DNA of 64,000 nt from Halorubrum cibi (GCF_900182635.1 NZ_FXTD01000003.1:1-64000), one strand, 5' to 3'. Counted from the stretch's first letter, positions 42,219-51,821 are shown. Notes: generated by a model from the letters alone, not told the origin. Made by a program: numbers and translations.

Positions 42219-44432
42219 ATGGACCCGAAGCGGGAGCTATCGAGCATCGACCTGAGCGCGCTCGTCACCGAGCTCGGCCGGTACGAGGGCGCGAAGGTCG
42301 ACAAGGCGTACCTCTACGACGACGACCTGCTCCGGCTGAAGCTACGCGACTTCGACCACGGCCGCGTCGAGCTCATGATCGAGGTCGGCGACGTGAAGCG
42401 CGCGCACGTCGCGGACCCCGCCCACGTCGCCGACGCGCCCGGACGACCGCCGAACTTCGCGAAGATGCTGCGGAACCGCCTGTCGGGCGCGGACTTCGCG
42501 GGCGTCACCCAGTACGAGTTCGACCGCATCCTCACCTTCGAGTTCGAGCGCGAGGACGAGAACACGACGCTCGTCGCGGAGCTGTTCGGGCAGGGCAACG
42601 TGGCCGCGCTCGACGAGACCGGCGAGGTCGTCGGCTCGCTGTCGACCGTCCGGCTCAAGTCCCGCACGGTCGCGCCCGGCGCGCAGTACGAGTACCCCGC
42701 CTCCCGGCTCAACCCGCTCGACGTGAGCCTCGACGCGTTCGCCCGCCACATGGACGAGTCCGACACCGACGTGGTCCGGACGCTCGCCACCCAGCTCAAC
42801 CTCGGCGGGCTCTACGCCGAGGAAGTGTGTTCCCGCGCCGGCGTCGAGAAGGAGATCCCGATCGACGAGGCGGACGAGGAGGTCTACCGGGCGCTCCACG
42901 GCGCGCTCGAGCGCATCGCCGAGCGGCTCCGCTCCGGCGACATCGACCCGCGCGTCTACGAGGAGCCGCTCGGGGACGCGGAGCTCGACGACGCGGACGC
43001 GGAGTCGGGCGACCGCCCCGTCGTCGATGTCACGCCATTCCCGCTGTCGGAACGCGAGGGGCTCCCGAGCGTCGGGTTCGACTCCTTCAACGCCGCCGTC
43101 GACGAGTACTTCTATCGGCTGGCGCGCGACGACGCGGAGGAGGCCGACGCCCCCGCCGACGCCTCGCCGTCCCGGCCGGACTTCGAGGAGGAGATCGCCA
43201 AACAGGAGCGGATCATCGAACAGCAGCGCGGCGCGATCGAGGGGTTCGAGGAGCAGGCGGAGACGGAGCGCGAGCGCGCGGAGCTCGTGTACGCCCATTA
43301 CGACCTCGTCGACGAGGTGCTCTCGACGGTCCGGGAGGCCCGCGAGAACGAGGTCTCGTGGGAGGAGATCGAGGAGACTCTCGCGGCGGGCGCGGAACGC
43401 GGGATCGCGGCCGCGGAGGCGGTCGTCGACGTCGACGGGAGCGCGGGGACGGTGACGGTCGAGCTCGACCGCGAAAGCGGCGAGGGCGACGACGCCGGCG
43501 GAACCGTGACGGTCGAACTGGAGGCCGACGACGGCGTCGAGGTGAACGCCGACCGGCTCTACCGGGAGGCGAAACGGATCGAGGAGAAGAAGGCGGGAGC
43601 CGAGGAGGCGATCGAGTCGACCCGGCGGGAGCTGGAGGCGGTCAAGGAGCGCAAAGCCGAGTGGGAGGCGGCAGACGAGGACGGCGGCCCGGCGAGTGAC
43701 GGCGAGGACGGAGAGGGCGACGGCGAGGACGAGGAGTACGAGGTCGACTGGCTCTCGCGGTCGTCGATCCCGATCCGGAGCCCCGACGACTGGTACGAGC
43801 GGTTCCGGTGGTTCCACACGTCGTCGGGCTACCTCGTCATCGGCGGGCGCAACGCCGACCAGAACGAGGAATTGGTGAAAAAATACATGGGCAACCACGA
43901 CCGCTTCTTCCACACGCAGGCCCACGGCGGGCCGGTCACGCTTCTGAAGGCGGCGGGCCCCTCCGAGTCGGCGGACCCCGTGGACTTCTCCGAGGAGACG
44001 CTGCGGGAGGCCGCGCAGTTCGCGGTCTCGTACTCCTCGGACTGGAAGGACGGCCGCGGTGCGGGCGACGCGTACATGGTCGAGCCCGACCAGGTGTCGA
44101 AGACGCCCGAGAGCGGCGAGTACATCGAGAAGGGGAGCTTCGTGATCCGCGGCGACCGCACCTACTTCGAGGACGTGCCCTGCCGGGTCGCCGTCGGCGT
44201 CCAGTGCGAGCCGGTCACCCGGGCGATCGGCGGGCCGCCCTCGGCGATCGAGGGACGGGCGGCGACGAGCGTCACGCTGGAGCCGGGGATGTACGCCCAG
44301 AACGACGCCGCGATGATGGTGTATCGGACCCTCAAAGAGCGGTTCGCCGACCAGTCGTTCGTGCGGAAGGTCGCGAGCGCGGACCGGCTCCAGGAGTTCC
44401 TGCCGCCGGGCGGCTCCGACGTCGTCGACTGA
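42219..44432 (+). CDS. rqcH: Ribosome rescue protein RqcH (NFACT family)
   Basis: A 737-residue NFACT protein that binds stalled large ribosomal subunits and helps tag or release the nascent chain. It has the N-terminal NFACT-N part (DLSALVTELGRYEGAKVDKAY, and FDRILTFEFER near 100-110), a long coiled coil at about 325-510 (ERIIEQQRGAIEGFEEQ through KKAGAEEAIESTRRELE), and the NFACT-R domain from about 525 (FRWFHTSSGYLVIGGRNADQ). The acidic insert near 485-500 is haloarchaea-specific. It is monocistronic. Confidence 0.92.
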   Translation: MDPKRELSSIDLSALVTELGRYEGAKVDKAYLYDDDLLRLKLRDFDHGRVELMIEVGDVKRAHVADPAHVADAPGRPPNFAKMLRNRLSGADFAGVTQYEFDRILTFEFEREDENTTLVAELFGQGNVAALDETGEVVGSLSTVRLKSRTVAPGAQYEYPASRLNPLDVSLDAFARHMDESDTDVVRTLATQLNLGGLYAEEVCSRAGVEKEIPIDEADEEVYRALHGALERIAERLRSGDIDPRVYEEPLGDAELDDADAESGDRPVVDVTPFPLSEREGLPSVGFDSFNAAVDEYFYRLARDDAEEADAPADASPSRPDFEEEIAKQERIIEQQRGAIEGFEEQAETERERAELVYAHYDLVDEVLSTVREARENEVSWEEIEETLAAGAERGIAAAEAVVDVDGSAGTVTVELDRESGEGDDAGGTVTVELEADDGVEVNADRLYREAKRIEEKKAGAEEAIESTRRELEAVKERKAEWEAADEDGGPASDGEDGEGDGEDEEYEVDWLSRSSIPIRSPDDWYERFRWFHTSSGYLVIGGRNADQNEELVKKYMGNHDRFFHTQAHGGPVTLLKAAGPSESADPVDFSEETLREAAQFAVSYSSDWKDGRGAGDAYMVEPDQVSKTPESGEYIEKGSFVIRGDRTYFEDVPCRVAVGVQCEPVTRAIGGPPSAIEGRAATSVTLEPGMYAQNDAAMMVYRTLKERFADQSFVRKVASADRLQEFLPPGGSDVVD

Positions 44433-44498
44433 TCCCAACGGTCTCGTTCCGGCGACGCGAGCGCGACGTTTTAACTCCTCGACGGTCGGAATCGATCC

Positions 44499-44882
44499 AT
44501 GAGCTTCGAGGCGCTGCCGGACGGCTGGCGGGTGTGGAACGAGGAGCCGAGCGGACGGGCGATCCTCGTCTACCGCCCGGACGTCTTCGACGGCGACGAG
44601 ATCCCGGCCGAGTGTCTGCCGACGATCTACCTGACCAACGGGGCGCGGAACGCCCGTCCGGGATCGGGCCAGTACGCGACCGACGAGTGGCACGTGGTCC
44701 TCTTTTTAGAACCCGAGATCGAGGCGGTCGCGGAGACGCACGGGTCGCGCGAGGCCGGTGCGGCCGCCGCCGTCGACCTCGCGGCGCGGTTCGCCGCCGG
44801 CGACGTGGACTACCGGGCGGCCTATCAGGTCCCGCGAGAGACGTACTTCGATCGGCTCGACGAGCTCGTCGGCGGGGGGTGA
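44499..44882 (+). CDS. Small conserved haloarchaeal protein (DUF5820-like)
   Basis: A 127-residue soluble protein that matches what I recall as DUF5820: LPDGWRVWNEEPSGRAILVYRPDVFDG then ECLPTIYLTNGARNARPG and WHVVLFLEPEIE. It contains no recognisable catalytic motif. A TTTTAA box sits about 28 bases before the ATG at 44499. It lies between rqcH and purF but is separated from purF by a promoter. Confidence 0.75.
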   Translation: MSFEALPDGWRVWNEEPSGRAILVYRPDVFDGDEIPAECLPTIYLTNGARNARPGSGQYATDEWHVVLFLEPEIEAVAETHGSREAGAAAAVDLAARFAAGDVDYRAAYQVPRETYFDRLDELVGGG

Positions 44883-44990
44883 TCCGGCCGGGACCGGACG
44901 CTCCCGCGGTCTCCCGTTTCACGCGTGATGATCCATACTCGTGGATAATACCGGGAGTACATGTGGGCTCGAAAACCACGAACACGAGGG

Positions 44991-44999
44991 TTTTTATCG
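44991..44999 (+). promoter_or_regulatory. TATA-like box of purF
   Basis: TTTTTATCG lies 24-32 bases before the purF ATG at 45023, the typical spacing for a leaderless haloarchaeal transcript. Confidence 0.5.
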
Positions 45000-45022
45000 G
45001 TTCCCGTCCCAGGGTCGCGTAC

Positions 45023-46522
45023 ATGAACGCCGGTGGGGACCACGCCGACGACGAGCCGCGGGAGAAGTGCGGCGTCGTCGGCGTCTCGCTCGCGGAGAGG
45101 GACGCCGCGCGGCCGTTGTACTACGCGCTGTACGCGCTCCAACACCGCGGACAGGAGTCCGCTGGGATCGTCACGCACGACGGGTTCCAGCAGCACAGCC
45201 ACGTCGAGCGGGGCCTCGTCGGCGACGCCTTCGACCCGGGCGATCTGGAGTCGCTGGCCGGCTCGACCGGCATCGGCCACGTCCGGTATCCGACCGCCGG
45301 TAGCCTCGACAAGAGCTGTGCGCAGCCCTTCTCGGTGTCGTTCAAGTCGGGATCGCTGGGGCTCTCACACAACGGGAACCTCGTGAACGCCGACGAGGTC
45401 CGCGAGGAACTGGCGGCCGCCGGCCACGCGTTCACCTCCGACGGCGACACGGAGGTCATCGCGCACGACCTCGCGCGGAACCTGCTGGAGGAGGACCTCG
45501 TCCGGGCGGTCAAACACACGATGAACCGGATCCACGGCTCCTACTCGCTCGCGATCACCCACGACGACACCGTCCTCGGCGTGCGCGACCCGATGGGGAA
45601 CCGCCCGCTGTGTATCGGGGAACTCGAGGACGGCTACGTGCTCGCGAGCGAGTCGGCCGCCATCGACACCCTCGACGGGGAGCTGATCCGCGACGTCCGC
45701 CCCGGCGAGCTCGTCGTGCTCGAGCCCGACGGGTCCGGCTACGACACCTATCAGCTCGTCGAGTCCGACTCGACGGCGCACTGCTTCTTCGAGCACGTCT
45801 ACTTCGCGCGCCCCGATTCCGTGATCGACGACGAACTCGTCTACGAAGTCCGCCGGAAGCTCGGTCGCAAGCTGTGGGAGGAGTCCGGTGTCGAGTCGGA
45901 CGTGGTGATGCCGGTCCCCGACTCCGGGCGAGCGTTCGCCACCGGCTACGCCGACGCCGCCGCGGAGACGACCGCCGACGGCGACCCGCGACCCGAGGAG
46001 GACGATGGCATCGAGTTCGCCGAGGGGCTGATGAAGAACCGGTACGTCGGTCGAACGTTCATCATGCCGACGCAGGACGAACGCGAACGCGCCGTCCGGC
46101 TGAAGCTCAATCCGATCCGGTCGACCGTCGAGGGGAAATCTGTCACCATCATCGACGACTCCATCGTCCGCGGGACGACGTCGACACAGCTCGTCGAACT
46201 GGTGCGCGAGGCCGGTGCCGAGGAGGTCCATCTCCGGATCGGCGCGCCGCCGATCGTCGCGCCGTGTTACTTCGGCATCGACATGGCGACCCGAGAGGAA
46301 CTCATCGCCTCGGACAAGTCGACGGAGGAGATCCGTGAGAAGATCGAGGCCGACTCGCTGTCGTACCTCTCGATCGACGCCGTCGCGGAGGCGCTCGACG
46401 CGAGTCGGGCGGACCTCTGTCTCGGCTGTGTGACCGGCGAGTACCCCTTCGACGTCGAGGGCGAGGCGACCGACAGGCCCGTCGAGAGCCCGTCGACTGA
46501 CGCGCCCCCGGCCGACGACTGA
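45023..46522 (+). CDS. purF: Amidophosphoribosyltransferase (PurF)
   Basis: A 499-residue enzyme catalysing the first committed step of purine synthesis (PRPP plus glutamine to phosphoribosylamine). A 15-residue propeptide precedes the catalytic Cys16 in [10 protein letters not shown]. The glutaminase part includes HVRYPTAGS and [20 protein letters not shown], and the PRPP site [17 protein letters not shown] lies near 375-391. Four cysteines (HCFFEH, APCYFG and CLGC) match the 4Fe-4S ligands of the Bacillus-type enzyme. The acidic C-terminus is Asp/Pro-rich. The 24-bp minisatellite follows it. Confidence 0.92.
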   Translation: MNAGGDHADDEPREKCGVVGVSLAERDAARPLYYALYALQHRGQESAGIVTHDGFQQHSHVERGLVGDAFDPGDLESLAGSTGIGHVRYPTAGSLDKSCAQPFSVSFKSGSLGLSHNGNLVNADEVREELAAAGHAFTSDGDTEVIAHDLARNLLEEDLVRAVKHTMNRIHGSYSLAITHDDTVLGVRDPMGNRPLCIGELEDGYVLASESAAIDTLDGELIRDVRPGELVVLEPDGSGYDTYQLVESDSTAHCFFEHVYFARPDSVIDDELVYEVRRKLGRKLWEESGVESDVVMPVPDSGRAFATGYADAAAETTADGDPRPEEDDGIEFAEGLMKNRYVGRTFIMPTQDERERAVRLKLNPIRSTVEGKSVTIIDDSIVRGTTSTQLVELVREAGAEEVHLRIGAPPIVAPCYFGIDMATREELIASDKSTEEIREKIEADSLSYLSIDAVAEALDASRADLCLGCVTGEYPFDVEGEATDRPVESPSTDAPPADD

Positions 46523-46558
46523 CTGCCGTCGATCGGTCACGATCTCCCTCTCCTCTCT

Positions 46559-46760
46559 CCCCTTCTCCTCCTTCTCCTCTCTCCCCTTCTCCTCCTTCTC
46601 CTCTCTCCCCTTCTCCTCCTTCTCCTCTCTCCCCTTCTCCTCCTTCTCCTCTCTCCCCTTCTCCTCCTTCTCCTCTCTCCCCTTCTCCTCCTTCTCCTCT
46701 CTCCCCTTCTCCTCCTTCTCCTCTCTCCCCTTCTCCTCCTTCTCCCCTTCTCCTCCTTCT
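46559..46760. repeat. 24-bp polypyrimidine minisatellite
   Basis: A 24-base unit containing CCCC repeats with exact spacing (the CCCC occurs at 46559, 46583 and 46607, then continues), giving about eight copies before degrading near 46760. On the plus strand almost every base is C or T, so the other strand is purine-only. On the minus strand it would code Gly-Glu-rich repeats, but that frame has no family and is a by-product. The whole interval 46523-46896 between purF and the next gene contains no other gene. Confidence 0.92.
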
Positions 46761-46896
46761 CCTCCTTCTCCTCTCTCCTCTTCCTCCCTCTCCTCTCTTC
46801 ACCTCCTCTCGCTTCACCTCATCTCACCTCCCCTCCCGGCGAGAGGGAACGCACGATCGGTTTTTACGCAGCGGTCCGGTAGCCTCGCCAAGGATC

Positions 46897-47400
46897 ATGG
46901 TGGACACCAGAGCCCGGATACGTAGTCACGTTCGCGAGACGCCGGGCGTCCACTTCAACCGGGTGAGCCGGGAGCTCGACATCGCCACCGGGCAGGCGCA
47001 GTACCACCTCCGCCGGCTCGTCCGCGACGACGAGATAGCCGTCGAACGCGTCGCCGGGCGCGCCCACTACTTCGATCCGACCTTCGACCCCTGGGAGCGT
47101 CGTACGATCGCGTTCCTCCGGCGCGAGACGGCGAGAGCCGTCCTTCTCCGGCTCCACGCCGAGGGCACGACGCGACCGTCGGCGCTCGCCGCCGACCTCG
47201 ATCTCGCTCGGAGCACCATCTCCTGGCACGTCTCGAACCTCGTCGACGCTGGGGTGATCGAGAAGTCCGCGGACCGACCGATGACCGTCGAACTGGCTCG
47301 ACCCGAACGGACCGCCGAGCTGCTCGACGCCGTCTCGCCGTCGCTGCCGGACCGGATCGTCGACCGGTTCGTCCGGACGGTCGACAGCCTCTTCGAGTGA
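46897..47400 (+). CDS. Tandem winged-helix transcriptional regulator
   Basis: A 167-residue protein with two winged-helix domains: the first, [20 protein letters not shown] then [11 protein letters not shown] at about 5-45, and the second, [20 protein letters not shown] then [19 protein letters not shown] at about 75-125. A C-terminal helix ([20 protein letters not shown]) could be for dimerisation. The pattern is common among haloarchaeal regulators. It precedes the SCO gene by 61 bases on the same strand, so it may be co-transcribed with or control that gene. Confidence 0.82.
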   Translation: MVDTRARIRSHVRETPGVHFNRVSRELDIATGQAQYHLRRLVRDDEIAVERVAGRAHYFDPTFDPWERRTIAFLRRETARAVLLRLHAEGTTRPSALAADLDLARSTISWHVSNLVDAGVIEKSADRPMTVELARPERTAELLDAVSPSLPDRIVDRFVRTVDSLFE

Positions 47401-47461
47401 GGTGGATCCTGCCGAGGGGTCGGCGATCGGTGGCTCGTTCGACGACCGCACCAGACCGACT

Positions 47462-48178
47462 ATGGCCCGGAAGTCCGTCGGATCCGACATGAGACGCCGA
47501 GCGCTGCTCGGGGGGATGGGCGCGGCCGCGACCGGAACCGTCGCCGGCTGTACGACGAGACTGCTGAACGACGAGCCGGAGGGAGTCGTCCTCGAACCCC
47601 AAGAGGACCAGATCGCGGACGCCGAGGACCTCTCGTATCCCGCCCACGGCCAGCCGCTGCCCGAGTTCGAGCTTCGCGCGCCGCTCGCCGGGGAGACGAT
47701 AGCCAGCGAAGACCTCGATCGGACCGCGGTCGTCACGGCGATATTCACCTCGTGTCCCGCGGAGTGCGGGGTACTTCTCCACCGCCTCGTCGGAGTCCAA
47801 CGCCGCGTCGACGAGGCGGGGCTGACCGACTCGGTCGTCTTCCTCCCGATCACGTTCGATCCCGAGCGCGACGACGCGCGGGCGCTCCGCGAGAACGCCG
47901 AGTCGCTCGGCGTGGATCTGGAGGCGGGAAACTGGCACTACCTACGGCCGGAATCGCCCGCGGACGCGGAGGCGGTGGTCGAAGACCGGCTGGGGATCGG
48001 CTTCGAGCGGACGACGGAAAGCGAACGGATCGAGGGGTACGACTTCACGCACGCCGTGGTGACGCTGCTCGTCAACCCGGACGGGGTCGTCGAACGGGCC
48101 TATCGCGGTGAGACCATCGACCGGGACCGCGTCGCCGACGACGTCGCCGCGGTGGTCGACGCGTTCCCGGCCGAGTGA
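47462..48178 (+). CDS. SCO1/SenC-family lipoprotein
   Basis: A 238-residue Sco-fold protein involved in copper delivery to cytochrome oxidase or in thiol redox. The N-terminus has a twin-Arg-like RRRALLGG with a lipobox TVAGC that would anchor it to the membrane. The thioredoxin-fold part carries TSCPAECGVLLH with the two cysteines, and YDFTHAVVTLLVNPDGVV supplies the conserved His. Starts at 47462 or at the ATG at 47489, directly before the signal peptide, are possible. Confidence 0.82.
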   Translation: MARKSVGSDMRRRALLGGMGAAATGTVAGCTTRLLNDEPEGVVLEPQEDQIADAEDLSYPAHGQPLPEFELRAPLAGETIASEDLDRTAVVTAIFTSCPAECGVLLHRLVGVQRRVDEAGLTDSVVFLPITFDPERDDARALRENAESLGVDLEAGNWHYLRPESPADAEAVVEDRLGIGFERTTESERIEGYDFTHAVVTLLVNPDGVVERAYRGETIDRDRVADDVAAVVDAFPAE

Positions 48179-48265
48179 GCGGTCCCCGCGATCCGGGACG
48201 GATCGGTCGAGCACCGGGACTGCCGCAGGGGGAACTCACATGGTCCGCGGCTGCCTTCCACCCGT

Positions 48266-48913
48266 ATGAACGTCGACGTGCTGTTGTACGACGGGTTCGA
48301 CGAACTCGACGGGATCGGCCCGTACGAGGTGTTCGACTACGCGATCGGCTACGCCGGGGAGGAGGCCGGCGACGACCCGAGCGACGGCGGCGGTCGCGTC
48401 CGCTACGTCACCCTCGAGGAGCGCGAGACGGTGACAGCGAGCCACGGGACCCGCGTCGGCGTCGACGGCGTCCTCCCCGAGCCCGGCGACGACGACGCGC
48501 CCGACCTGCTCGTCGTTCCGGGCGGGGGGTGGAACGCACGCGACGAGACCGCGAGCGCGTGGGCGGAGGCGAACCGCGGGGCGATCCCGGCCGCGCTCGC
48601 CGACCACCACGAGGCGGGAACCCGGATCGCGAGCGTCTGTACCGGGTCGATGCTTCTCGCCGAGTCGGGGATCACGGACGGCCGCCGGGCGGTCACCCAC
48701 GCGGGCGCGGTCGACGAGCTCCGCGAGTCGGGCGCGAACGTGGTCGACGCCCGGGTCGTCGACGACGGCGACCTCCTGACCGCGGGCGGGGTCACCTCGG
48801 GGCTGGATCTGGCGCTGTACGTCGTCGAACTGGAGTTCGGCGAGGCGATCGCCGACCGAGTCGCGACCGTGATCGAGTACGAGCGTCGGTACGAGGTCGC
48901 CGGCCGCGAGTGA
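48266..48913 (+). CDS. DJ-1/PfpI family protein
   Basis: A 215-residue protein of the class I glutamine-amidotransferase-like fold. VDVLLYDGFDELDGIGPYEV is the N-terminal strand and acidic residue, and VCTGSMLLAESGI carries the nucleophilic Cys at the elbow. The length is close to the PfpI/ThiJ and AraC-N-terminal domain type. It may act as a hydrolase, chaperone or transcription cofactor. It is monocistronic and oriented like the SCO gene. Confidence 0.82.
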   Translation: MNVDVLLYDGFDELDGIGPYEVFDYAIGYAGEEAGDDPSDGGGRVRYVTLEERETVTASHGTRVGVDGVLPEPGDDDAPDLLVVPGGGWNARDETASAWAEANRGAIPAALADHHEAGTRIASVCTGSMLLAESGITDGRRAVTHAGAVDELRESGANVVDARVVDDGDLLTAGGVTSGLDLALYVVELEFGEAIADRVATVIEYERRYEVAGRE

Positions 48914-48980
48914 GGGGTTTTGAGGGGCTAGAGGGAGACCTCGAGGGATCTCGAGGGGTGTGGAGGAGAGGAGGAGGTGG

Positions 48981-49412
48981 TCACCCGTCGACGCTCGAAA
49001 CGACTTCCCCGGAGCCGTCGACCGTGATCACCGTACAGTCGAGTTGGTCGCGGAGGTAGGAGTCGATGTCGGGATCCGAGAGGAGCTTCTGGACCATGCG
49101 CCGCCAGCGGCCCGCCTGCTTCGAGCCGATGACGACGACGTCGGCGTCCTCGGCGACGATCTCCTCGAGGATGGTCTCCTCGACGAGGAAGCCGCGCCGA
49201 ATGACGAATCGGGCGCGCTCGACCCGGCCGACCCGGCCCTCGACGGCGCGTTTGAGTTCGCTTCGGGAGACGCCGCCGCTGTTCTGATACAGGTCGACGT
49301 GGAGAACGGTGAGTTCGGCGTCGCGCTCCTCGGCCACGCGAATTCCCTCCCGGAGCGTCGCCTCCGAGTGGGCCGTCACGGGATACCGGACCGGCACCAC
49401 GACCAGAGTCAT
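48981..49412 (-). CDS. Universal stress protein (UspA)-family protein
   Basis: A 143-residue UspA-fold protein. MTLVVVPVRYPVTAHSEATL is the N-terminal strand and VVVIGSKQAGRWRRMVQKLL is in the place of the ATP-binding G-2x-G-9x-G(S/T) motif, but with the glycines only partly kept. It ends in DCTVITVDG. It may bind ATP weakly or not at all. The start at 49412 is fixed by GTAAATAC on the plus strand, the complement of a TATA-like box 24-31 bases upstream. Confidence 0.82.
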   Translation of the reverse strand: MTLVVVPVRYPVTAHSEATLREGIRVAEERDAELTVLHVDLYQNSGGVSRSELKRAVEGRVGRVERARFVIRRGFLVEETILEEIVAEDADVVVIGSKQAGRWRRMVQKLLSDPDIDSYLRDQLDCTVITVDGSGEVVSSVDG

Positions 49413-49435
49413 GTCGATATCGACGCGTTCGTCAC

Positions 49436-49443
49436 GTAAATAC
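49436..49443 (-). promoter_or_regulatory. TATA-like box of the UspA-like gene
   Basis: GTATTTAC (minus strand) lies 24-31 bases upstream of the start at 49412. Confidence 0.45.
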
Positions 49444-49650
49444 GCTGTCGATACTCGGAACGATCGGGCGTTCTCACGAACGTCTCCGATTCGTTTCAAG
49501 TTCCAAAAACGAGGGAGATGTCAATAAGTACTTGTACGTGACGGACGAACGTTGGTATAACCGACGATCGGCGGGGAGAACGCCTCGAACGTGCGATATC
49601 GACTGACACACGATCGAGCGACTCCCGGGCGATCGACGGCGCATTCAATC

Positions 49651-50136
49651 ATGTACGTACCCAATCCCTTCGACTCGGACGACCGTGCGGTAAGCCCCGT
49701 TATCGGGGTCATCCTGATGGTCGCCATCACGGTCATCCTCGCGGCCGTGATCGGCACTTTCGTTCTCGGTCTCGGCGACTCGCTCGGAGACAATCAGCCG
49801 ACGGCGCAGTTAGACGTGAGTATCGAGGACGGTGCTAGTGACGAGAAGAACGTCACCATCGAACACGGCGGCGGCGACCCCATCGACTCGGAGACACTCG
49901 AGATCATCGTCACCGATGAGGATGGAAACGAAGCTACGGCATCCGGAGAGTTCTCGGATCGGTTCTCCGTCGGAGATGTTGAGTCAGGATCATTTGATGC
50001 TACAGACTCTCCTGGAGATACTGAGGAACTCCGCATCCGGATCATCCACCAGCCAAGCGAGTCGATCCTCGTTGATCAGACGATCGAGGTCGAAGATATC
50101 AATAGTATCGACGGCGGCAGCATCACGTTCAACTAG
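49651..50136 (+). CDS. Type IV pilin N-terminal domain protein
   Basis: A 161-residue class III pilin-like protein. The short N-terminus, the prepilin peptidase site [18 protein letters not shown] and the hydrophobic helix ending VLGLGDS fit archaeal pilins processed by PibD. The mature part is acidic and beta-rich. The 3' half of the gene is visibly richer in A and T (with ATT, GAT, TCA codons) than its neighbours, a possible sign of transfer or of relaxed selection. A GTG at 49591 would add 20 charged residues before the pilin motif and is less likely. Confidence 0.82.
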   Translation: MYVPNPFDSDDRAVSPVIGVILMVAITVILAAVIGTFVLGLGDSLGDNQPTAQLDVSIEDGASDEKNVTIEHGGGDPIDSETLEIIVTDEDGNEATASGEFSDRFSVGDVESGSFDATDSPGDTEELRIRIIHQPSESILVDQTIEVEDINSIDGGSITFN

Positions 50137-50570
50137 CTATCTTCTCTCCGCAGCTGAATTGTTTAAAGAGATCGAGAATACGTAGTTGCTGGTGCGGTGA
50201 ACACGTCCAAAGCCCCAGTCGCGAGGGCTCACGGCTTCGCCGTTCGCCGGTCGAGGGCTCCCTCCGGTCGCCCTCGCATGACTCGCGCGGCTCGCTGTGC
50301 TCCTCGCTCAGTCGCTTCCGCTCCTTCGCTGCGGTGCTTACGTCGCCGGGCTTCGTCCTCGCGACTGCCCCTTTGAGTCCCACCCACCCGCACCGTCCCG
50401 CACCTCACGCCTCCCCAGCCTCGCGGCTCGCTCCGCTCGCCGCGTCCCTCGCGGGCGGTTCGCGCCCTTCGGGCGCTCACCGGCGCGCCACAGCCGGGTT
50501 TCGCTCTCGGGTGCGCATTCGATCCGAATCCGGCAGCCTCGGACGCGAGCCGTAGGTTTACCTTCGGTGG
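50137..50570. other. 434-bp intergenic region with inverted repeats
   Basis: No gene is supported. The sequence has many short palindromic stretches (GGCTTCGCC, GCCCTTCGGGC and CGGCTCGCTCCGCTCGCCG) and one spaced inverted repeat: CAGTCGCGAGG at 50216-50226 and its complement CCTCGCGACTG at 50357-50367. This GC-rich hairpin-laden composition resembles common haloarchaeal intergenic elements and may end transcription of the pilin gene. A TTTACC at about 50556 may be the promoter of the following gene. Confidence 0.6.
50216..50367. repeat. Spaced 11-bp inverted repeat around 130 bp
   Basis: CAGTCGCGAGG at 50216-50226 and CCTCGCGACTG at 50357-50367 are exact complements, separated by 130 bases of hairpin-rich sequence without a gene. 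They may be the ends of a non-coding element, or of a structured transcript. Confidence 0.6.
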
Positions 50571-51821
50571 ATGGGAGTTGATGACATGGTTTCCGACGCG
50601 GAACTGGAGGCGATAGGAGAGACGGTCGCGGATCTCGAGGACGAGGCGGTCGAGTTCCTCCGGGAGATGGTCCGGACGCCGAGCGTGAACCCGCCGGGCG
50701 ACTACGCCGCGATCGTCGACCTGCTCTCGGCGCGCTACGAGGAGTACGGCTGGGACGTCGAGGTCGAGTACGCGCCCGAGACGCTCGTGGCGGAACTCGA
50801 CCTACCGCACCCGCGACCGAACGTCCTCGCGTACGCGACCCGCGGCGACGGCCCGACGATCGCGCTCAACGCCCACGTCGACACGGTCCCGGTCGAGGAG
50901 TCGAACTGGACCCACGAGCCCTTCGGCGGCGCGGTCGAGGACGGCCGGCTGTACGGCCGCGGGGCGCGCGACTCGAAGGGCCGCATCGCCGCCTACACGC
51001 TGGCGACGCGCGCGCTGGAGGAGAGCGGGCTCCTCCCCGAGGACGCCACGCTCGTGCTGGCGCTGACCGCCGACGAGGAGACGGGCGGGGAGGCGGGCGC
51101 GGGCCACGTCGTCGAGAGCGGCGCGATCGAGGCCGACTACGCGATCGTCGAGGGGAGCACCTACGCGGTCGAGTACGCCTCCTCGGGCGTGCTCACGCTC
51201 CGGGTCGACGTCGAGGGCGCGTCCGCGCACGCGGGACTCGAACCCGAGGAGGGCGCGAACGCGGTGGTCGCGGCTGCGCGGCTCGTCGAACGCCTCGACG
51301 CGCACGGCGACGACCTCGCGACCCGCGAGAGCGCGGTTCCCGGCGTCGGGAGCGCCACCTGTACGCCCGCGACGATCGAGGGCGGCGACGCGAGCAACGT
51401 CGTCCCGCCGACCTGCTCGTTCACGGTCGACCGACGGGTGCCGCCGGACCACGACGCCGCGGCCGCCGAGCGGGAGGTCCGCGACGTCGTCGCCGACACG
51501 GACCTTCCGGCGGGCACGTCGGCGACGGTGACCGCGTTGAGCCGGACGAAGGCGTTCCTGTCGGACCCCGAGGACCCGCACGTCCGCGCGGTCGCGGCCA
51601 ACGCGGACCGGGTGGTCGGCGATGTGCCCGTGCGCGGCACCCGCGGCGGCTCCGACGCCGGCCACTTCCACGCCGGCGGGACGAAGGCCGTCAAGTTCGG
51701 CCCCGGCGGCCGGGATTCGAACGTCCACGGCCCGGACGAGAACCTCGCGCTCGACCAGCTGCGGGACGCGGCGGTCGTGGTCGCCGCGAGCGTTCGCGAT
51801 GTCGGCCGCGAGGAGGTGTGA
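50571..51821 (+). CDS. M20-family deacylase (ArgE/DapE-like)
   Basis: A 416-residue binuclear zinc amidase. The metal ligands are in LNAHVDTVPVEE (His/Asp), GRGARDSKGRIAAY (Asp), TADEETGGEAG (catalytic Glu-Glu) and SDAGHFHAGGTKAVKFGPG near the end. Succinyl-diaminopimelate desuccinylase or acetyl-ornithine/-lysine deacetylase activity are the usual options; the substrate is not decided. The ATG at 50571 or 50586 could start it. It is distinct from the AbgA-like M20 enzyme at 12813-14093. Confidence 0.87.
   Translation: MGVDDMVSDAELEAIGETVADLEDEAVEFLREMVRTPSVNPPGDYAAIVDLLSARYEEYGWDVEVEYAPETLVAELDLPHPRPNVLAYATRGDGPTIALNAHVDTVPVEESNWTHEPFGGAVEDGRLYGRGARDSKGRIAAYTLATRALEESGLLPEDATLVLALTADEETGGEAGAGHVVESGAIEADYAIVEGSTYAVEYASSGVLTLRVDVEGASAHAGLEPEEGANAVVAAARLVERLDAHGDDLATRESAVPGVGSATCTPATIEGGDASNVVPPTCSFTVDRRVPPDHDAAAAEREVRDVVADTDLPAGTSATVTALSRTKAFLSDPEDPHVRAVAANADRVVGDVPVRGTRGGSDAGHFHAGGTKAVKFGPGGRDSNVHGPDENLALDQLRDAAVVVAASVRDVGREEV

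Noticed and set aside
42342-44693. A 783-codon minus-strand frame antisense to rqcH
   Set aside because: It is the complement of a long GC-rich gene, has Val/Leu/Arg-rich low-information sequence and no motif; RqcH on the other strand is complete.
46559-46760. A possible CRISPR array or gene
   Set aside because: The repeat is a contiguous 24-base unit without spacers and is composed almost only of pyrimidines.
46302-46817. A 171-codon minus-strand frame rich in Gly-Glu-Arg
   Set aside because: It is created by the 24-bp polypyrimidine repeat and by overlap with purF; it has no start context and no family resemblance.
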